Shown here in pieces: positions 6,231-9,791 of a stretch of 9,791 nt of DNA. The stretch is taken from positions 1 through 9,791 of the forward strand of contig CABURV010000062.1 in NCBI GenBank assembly GCA_902494035.1, written 5' to 3'. The notes beneath the pieces were generated by a model. It had not been told where the DNA came from. It was given only the letters and a program-made list of their open reading frames with translations, and did no database searches. The translations under genes and the position numbers were made by a program. The stretch is from an uncultured Collinsella sp. (GTDB taxonomy: Bacteria > Actinomycetota > Coriobacteriia > Coriobacteriales > Coriobacteriaceae). Positions within the stretch are counted from its first letter, which is position 1. The number at the start of each line of letters is the position of its first letter.

Positions 6231-7057
6231 GCCAGGCGGAAACTCCACAGGTTGGAGCACTGGGAAAGCACGCGCTCGATGTCCCAGGTCTTTTCACTTC
6301 GGTTGCGGCTGTTGGGATCTCGCACAACAAGCCGTCCGGACTCGTCGATGCCCGCCAGCACGATAAAATGGCCGGTCGTGGTAAAGTCGCCGAGACGAAC
6401 GCTCGCGATAATGGGCACACCGGCAGCAAGGGCCTCGGACACACGCCCCGCATCAGCGGGCATCTCCTCACCTACCATGCCCAACTGAGCAGCGCCGACC
6501 GTCATGAGCTCCCACGATGTCATGCCGTCCACAGTGAACCCGGCATCCTCGCTCAGTCGAGCCATTTCCACGGGACCCCGATTCGTACGCCCCGTTAACG
6601 CCACATATACCATGGCGAGGCACGTGGGCCCGCACCCGTTTTCGCCAATGGTGCCGCCGGCGTACGGCTCGGTAGCCCATGCCGGATCGATCTGATACAA
6701 ATGCGGAATCGCACCGCGGCTCCACTCTCGCTTAGGCGTTGAGCGCGGGGCCGTCAGGGCATCCCATCCTGCCGCCACGGGCGCAGTCGGTCCCCCGTTG
6801 CGCCACGACGACAAGGCGATGGCGCCAATCGTCAGCATCGCAACCACGAGAGCGGCCGCGCGAATGCCGCGTCGCGGACGCCGGCCGCGCAAAGGGCCTC
6901 GATCGATGCGGCGCACACCACGGTAAACCGTGCGGGCGCCTCTGCCCCGCCGTTGAACGGGAAATGCCTCCGTGCGACCCGCCGGGACGCGATAGACGTC
7001 GCTCCCGCCATAATTCCCATCGCTATATGGGCGTTGACTTGCCAACATGCATTCCAT
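6227..7057 (-). CDS. Membrane-anchored C39-like cysteine peptidase (Peptidase_C39_2 type)
   Basis: The 276-residue protein has a basic, low-complexity cytoplasmic N-terminus (about 1-65, many Arg and Gly), one membrane segment (about 66-84), a linker, and a papain-like C39-type domain (about 118-276). Catalytic features are visible: Gln122 in YQIDPAW, Cys142 in ENGCGPTCLAMVY, His230 in TTGHFIVLAGID and Asp247 in VVRDPNS. The orientation implied by the arginine-rich N-terminus puts the catalytic domain outside the membrane. Related proteins are annotated as C39-family peptidases of unknown substrate; there is no ABC transporter here, so a bacteriocin-export role is not supported. GGGAGG lies four bases before the ATG at 7057; an in-frame ATG three codons later is a less likely start. 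The 141-residue exported protein is encoded 119 bases upstream on the same strand. Confidence 0.85.
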   Translation of the reverse strand: MECMLASQRPYSDGNYGGSDVYRVPAGRTEAFPVQRRGRGARTVYRGVRRIDRGPLRGRRPRRGIRAAALVVAMLTIGAIALSSWRNGGPTAPVAAGWDALTAPRSTPKREWSRGAIPHLYQIDPAWATEPYAGGTIGENGCGPTCLAMVYVALTGRTNRGPVEMARLSEDAGFTVDGMTSWELMTVGAAQLGMVGEEMPADAGRVSEALAAGVPIIASVRLGDFTTTGHFIVLAGIDESGRLVVRDPNSRNRSEKTWDIERVLSQCSNLWSFRLA

Positions 7058-7176
7058 AATGCCTCCCTTATCGCCGATTGCGCCCGTACGCCATCGATAG
7101 GGAGAATATGGCCCTGCCCCATAAGAGGTCTTGAATGAAATCCTAAGGTTTTGCTAAGAGCGGCAGCTGCCCCAGC

Positions 7177-7602
7177 CTACTGTTCCATAAAAGCCGGGAC
7201 CCGATCCGTCTTGTCAAACCTAACAATCTCGTCATCGGCCTGCAGATACAGCGTTCCGTGCAGGCCGTCCTTCGAGGTGAACGCAAGATGGACGGACCCG
7301 CATTCGCCGCCCGCCTCGTCCAGCAGCACGAAGCCGTTGGGGTCGGCCGAACGCTTGAACGTGCCGTTCATAACGTCACCGTGCTCGTCGACGTGCTGCC
7401 ACCGCCCCTCCTCGTCAAGAAACGCAAGCGTTGATCGGCCGGGCTGTCGCTCCTGGAACATACCGTTGATGGCAAATCCCTCGGCAAGGCCCCTCTTGAT
7501 GACCGCGGTTTCGCGCGCCGACCACAGACCGAACCCCGCGCCCACCAGCGCGATTCCCAACGCAAGGGCGATCGCTCGATAGGAAACCGTCCGCTTATCC
7601 AT
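7177..7602 (-). CDS. Small exported or membrane-anchored protein of unknown function
   Basis: I do not recognise this 141-residue protein. Residues 1-8 are polar and basic, and 9-28 form a hydrophobic Ala/Gly/Leu segment (signal anchor or signal peptide; no lipobox cysteine). The rest is predicted outside the cell and rich in acidic and turn residues. Three degenerate repeats are visible: NGMF (46-49), NGTF (79-82) and HGTL (115-118), each followed 14-16 residues later by an acidic turn (LDEEG, LDEAG, FDK), suggesting repeated beta-strands. A single cysteine (Cys101) is present. GAGG is five bases before the ATG, supporting this start. It is followed on the same strand by the C39-like peptidase gene after 119 bases, so the two may be related in function, but I see no direct evidence. 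Confidence 0.75.
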   Translation of the reverse strand: MDKRTVSYRAIALALGIALVGAGFGLWSARETAVIKRGLAEGFAINGMFQERQPGRSTLAFLDEEGRWQHVDEHGDVMNGTFKRSADPNGFVLLDEAGGECGSVHLAFTSKDGLHGTLYLQADDEIVRFDKTDRVPAFMEQ

Positions 7603-7657
7603 ACGAACCTCGCTCTCTGGGGAATCCCACTCTCCGGGAAACCCCGGCCGAATTACC

Positions 7658-7710
7658 TATGCATGTGATGATGATGCCCCGCGTAACAGATGGGCGAGAC
7701 CACATGCATA
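7658..7710. repeat. Inverted repeat TATGCATGTG / CACATGCATA upstream of the 141-residue gene
   Basis: Perfect 10-base arms at 7658-7667 and 7701-7710 are separated by 33 bases. They lie in the 170-base gap between two minus-strand genes, 56 bases or more upstream of the start at 7602, where a promoter and operator could be. No convincing -35/-10 pair was found. Function unknown. Confidence 0.4.
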
Positions 7711-7772
7711 TACCGGCCGCGGACGGCAGCGTTTTTGCGGCGAACGGCATGCGATCAGGCTAAAACGTGCCG

Positions 7773-7934
7773 CTAGCAGCCCAATGCCAGCAACAACACG
7801 GCGATCAGCGCAAAAATCGCCAGCGACGCCAGCGCCTGCATATCCTCTTTAAGTGGAGTCACCTCGGCCTCGGTGCCGTCTTCCATCATCAGCACATCGC
7901 CCAACTGATACTGCATTTGTCCTCCATGCCTCAT
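7773..7934 (-). CDS. Tiny single-span membrane protein, unknown function
   Basis: A 53-residue protein starting at ATG 7934, chosen because AAGGAG lies seven bases upstream. A second ATG at 7916 (47 residues) also has GGAGG close upstream and cannot be excluded; the longer frame back to 7994 has no such support. Residues 1-35 are hydrophilic (YQLGDVLMMEDGTEAEVTPLKED) and about 36-52 are a hydrophobic membrane helix (LASLAIFALIAVLLLALG) ending in a terminal cysteine. Proteins of this shape are often small regulators or partners of membrane complexes, but I recognise no family. It lies 62 bases downstream of the TVP38/DedA-like gene on the same strand and could be co-transcribed with it. Confidence 0.6.
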   Translation of the reverse strand: MRHGGQMQYQLGDVLMMEDGTEAEVTPLKEDMQALASLAIFALIAVLLLALGC

Positions 7935-7996
7935 GGTTCTTCTCCTTCCAACACTGTACCGACTGATTGCTAACAACCCGTAAACTGCGGGCAAGA

Positions 7997-8893
7997 TTAC
8001 CGTTTGTTTACCGTTGAGTCCGGTTCACACGAGACCCGACTCGCAGAGCGCTTGCGCACCACGCGCACCAAGTACACGCCAGCAACCAGCATGAGCACCG
8101 ACACCGCCACGGCCGCAACGGCCATCTCCACCTCGCCCGCTCCCAGCGCCGAGGCGGCAACGGTCGAGGTGACGATCGAGGGGATCCGCCCAAACGTTGC
8201 GATAAGCACCACGGGACCAAAACCCATGCCGGTCAGGCCTGCAAAGTAGGTAAGGAAGTCCTTGGGCGTTCCGGGGACCAGGAATACGCAGAGCATCACG
8301 AGACCCATGCGGCGCGAATTGTGCAACCAGGAGAACCGCTCGACCAGGCTGCGGTCGAAGAACAGATCGATAAGACGCCAGCCCCAACGGCGCACCGCCC
8401 ACCAGATCACGCAGGTCGCCGCACCCGACGCCGCCAGGCACATGGCCGTGCCCTCCCAAAAGCCAAAGGCGTAACCACTTGCCAGCTCAACCGGTTCTCC
8501 CGGCAAAAACGCCAGCAGCACCTGGACGAAGTTGATGAGGAAGAGCACGAGGCGGCTGGCGATGGCATGCTCGGCCACAAACGTGCGCACCTGCGCGGGG
8601 TCGCCCAGCCAAGCGAGCACATCGGGCAGGTATTCCCAGCACAGCGGAAGAATGAGCGAGATCGTACCCACCGCGGCGGCCATCACGGCCCAACGCATGC
8701 GACGGCGGCGCACCGCGGCCTCGGGTGCCGAGGACACCGGCTCCTTGGGTGCCGCATCGCGCTGTGCGGCCCTCCGGCACGCCGAGCACGTTTCCTTGCG
8801 ACGGCACGTTGTACAGTCCTCGCGCGGGAACACCGTTCCCGTCATTCCGAGCGGGCGCATGGCCGCGTCCGCACCATTCATGTCAACACGCAT
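7997..8893 (-). CDS. TVP38/TMEM64 (DedA-like, VTT domain) membrane protein with N-terminal cysteine cluster
   Basis: I choose ATG 8893, eight bases after GGGAGG; a GTG three codons upstream would overlap that site. The 298-residue protein has a cytoplasmic N-terminus (1-65) with four cysteines in CTTC and CSAC (Cys27, 30, 36, 39), a possible small metal-binding knuckle. A first membrane helix follows at about 68-88. The VTT domain shows FLPGEPVELASGYAFGFWEG (about 129-148) and FLVPGTPKDFLTYFAGLTGMG (about 204-224), the two re-entrant-type motifs of the family, with further helices to a basic C-terminus. DedA/TVP38 proteins act in lipid-carrier or phospholipid translocation and membrane homeostasis, but the substrate here is unknown. 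It follows a histidine kinase gene by 61 bases on the same strand. Confidence 0.85.
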   Translation of the reverse strand: MRVDMNGADAAMRPLGMTGTVFPREDCTTCRRKETCSACRRAAQRDAAPKEPVSSAPEAAVRRRRMRWAVMAAAVGTISLILPLCWEYLPDVLAWLGDPAQVRTFVAEHAIASRLVLFLINFVQVLLAFLPGEPVELASGYAFGFWEGTAMCLAASGAATCVIWWAVRRWGWRLIDLFFDRSLVERFSWLHNSRRMGLVMLCVFLVPGTPKDFLTYFAGLTGMGFGPVVLIATFGRIPSIVTSTVAASALGAGEVEMAVAAVAVSVLMLVAGVYLVRVVRKRSASRVSCEPDSTVNKR

Positions 8894-8906
8894 CTCGGAC
8901 ACCTCC

Positions 8907-8924
8907 CTGGTTACCTACAACCAG
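8907..8924. promoter_or_regulatory. Short inverted repeat before the TVP38/DedA-like gene
   Basis: CTGGTT and AACCAG (six-base arms, six-base spacer) lie just upstream of the GGGAGG of the minus-strand gene. A perfect TTGACA on the minus strand (8946-8941) lies upstream, but the sequence 16-18 bases on is not a good -10. This could be an operator or a small hairpin; the gene may simply be read from the kinase operon. Confidence 0.3.
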
Positions 8925-8954
8925 TAGTGTCCAAAACGCGTGTCAACCCTTTGT

Positions 8955-9791
8955 CTACGCTGGAAGATTTTCGCCAGGAGCCTTGCACCCGCACTCAAAC
9001 GTCGCCGTCACGCACGCCCCGCCGCACGGGCCGTTGGCCAGCTCGATGTCGCCGCCGTGCAGCTCGGCCAACACGCTCGACACATTCAGGCCCAAGCCAA
9101 AGTGCTCGGCCGACTTGTTTTCGCTGTAGAACGCATCGCATGCGCGGTGCAGGGCCTCAGGCGAAAAACCATCGCCATCGTCTCGCACGCGCACAATCAG
9201 ACGCCGCGAATCGCCGTTGTCCCCCACGCCCAGCTCGACCACCACCCGCGCGCGGGCGTGGCCGCATGCGTTGCTCAAAAGGTTGTCGAGCACTTCCTCC
9301 ACCAGGGACATGTCGAGCAAGAGCGCGGCGGCGGTAGCCGAGACCCCATCCATGCCCTCGACCGAGCGCACCTCGACCGCCAACTCGGGGGCCCGGGCCG
9401 CAACGACCTCGCGCGCGTGCCGCCTAAGCTCGTCTTCAGCCTCACGCAAGGCGAGCGGGGCACGGTTCACCGCACGATCCTCGAGCTTGCACACGCCGCT
9501 CATGGCATTGGCGTACGACTCCAAGCGGGCAACCTGCGCCTGCAAACGTTCAACCTGCTCAGATGTCACCTGTTTGCCCGCATCCACACGCATGCGGGCC
9601 AGCTCGGCCGTTCCCTTGAGCACCGTGATGGGCGTGCGCAGATCGTGGGCGAATGCCGCGTTGAGCTGGCGCCGGGACTCAGGCGTGTGCCACAGGTGCC
9701 GTTGCGCCCTCAGCAGCTCGGCGCGCATGGCATCCAAGGTGGCACCCAAACGGGCCAGCTCGCGGCCGCGCACCGGCTCGATCTCAAAGTC
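8955..9791 (-). CDS. HAMP-domain sensor histidine kinase, N-terminus outside window
   Basis: The frame is open to the right edge (DFEIEPV before the GTG at 9773), so the sensor and membrane part are missing; 278 residues are visible. The visible start is the end of a HAMP linker (EIEPVRGRELARLGATLDAM). The H-box is NAAFAHDLRTPITVLKG (His49 of the visible part). The ATPase domain has the N-box VLDNLLSNACGHA, the G1 box RDDGDGF and the G2 box FGLGLNVSSVL with ELHGGDIELAN. It ends in a cysteine-containing tail (ECGCKAPGENLPA). All catalytic boxes are present. It differs clearly from the VanS-type kinase earlier in the window, so these are two separate systems. Its response regulator is probably upstream, outside the window. 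The TVP38/DedA-like gene follows after 61 bases and could be a target or operon partner. Confidence 0.9.
   Translation of the reverse strand, partial: DFEIEPVRGRELARLGATLDAMRAELLRAQRHLWHTPESRRQLNAAFAHDLRTPITVLKGTAELARMRVDAGKQVTSEQVERLQAQVARLESYANAMSGVCKLEDRAVNRAPLALREAEDELRRHAREVVAARAPELAVEVRSVEGMDGVSATAAALLLDMSLVEEVLDNLLSNACGHARARVVVELGVGDNGDSRRLIVRVRDDGDGFSPEALHRACDAFYSENKSAEHFGLGLNVSSVLAELHGGDIELANGPCGGACVTATFECGCKAPGENLPA

Noticed and set aside
5505..6260. Minus-strand frame of 251 codons
   Set aside because: It lies entirely opposite the catalytic part of the VanS-type kinase and has no start signal or recognisable domain.
6227..7057. Bacteriocin-processing peptidase of an ABC exporter
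   Set aside because: The peptidase domain stands alone behind one membrane helix; no ATPase domain, multi-span exporter or double-glycine precursor is seen nearby.
7162..7171. GGCAGCTGCC palindrome as a terminator of the 141-residue gene
   Set aside because: It is a palindrome without a loop and no U-run follows it on the minus strand.
8321..9337. Open frame of 338 codons on the plus strand
   Set aside because: It is antisense to the TVP38/DedA-like and kinase genes, both of which have clear motifs. Its Arg/Pro-rich translation looks like a shadow frame.
1..9791. CRISPR arrays, tRNA or rRNA genes
   Set aside because: No regularly spaced repeats and no recognisable tRNA or rRNA segments were found on either strand.

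Overview
The window looks like a piece of a moderately GC-rich bacterial chromosome. A gut actinobacterium of the Coriobacteriia (Collinsella-like) is my best guess. This rests on overall composition, codon style, a VanR/VanS-type two-component pair outside any van cluster, and actinobacterial-looking IS110 and IS256 transposases. It is an inference, because no rRNA or other marker gene is present.

Left part (1-4201) is an accessory, mobile region. It opens with the 3' portion of an IS110-family element whose right end carries an isolated TTGACA box. A hipB-like antitoxin gene follows, and then a hipA kinase gene that stops just after the ATP-binding lysine. A complete Phd/YefM-RelE/ParE toxin-antitoxin pair begins exactly where hipA breaks, and the stop codon of the hipA fragment lies inside the pair's operator-like palindrome (16-bp arms). 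Next comes a complete IS256-family element, 2771-4201, with 26-bp imperfect terminal inverted repeats and an 8-bp target duplication (TTAATGCC).

Middle part (4319-6230) holds an OmpR-type response regulator and an overlapping histidine kinase, both strongly VanR/VanS-like. No vanHAX-type ligase genes are in view. The kinase gene meets a gene on the other strand tail-to-tail, and both stop codons lie in one CTAG.

Right part (6227-9791) has five minus-strand genes. In transcription order they are a HAMP-type histidine kinase (cut by the window edge), a TVP38/DedA-like membrane protein with an unusual N-terminal four-cysteine cluster, a tiny single-span membrane protein, a small exported protein of unknown function with three degenerate repeats, and a membrane-anchored C39-like cysteine peptidase. 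Spacing suggests several transcription units with an envelope theme: two sensor kinases, membrane proteins and a probable extracytoplasmic protease.

No tRNA, rRNA, CRISPR array or convincing intrinsic terminator was recognised. No gene-free stretch exceeds 300 bases. The most interesting points are the toxin-antitoxin module seated in a broken hipA between two different IS elements, its palindromic promoter, the fully delimited IS256 copy, and the uncharacterised envelope genes on the right.
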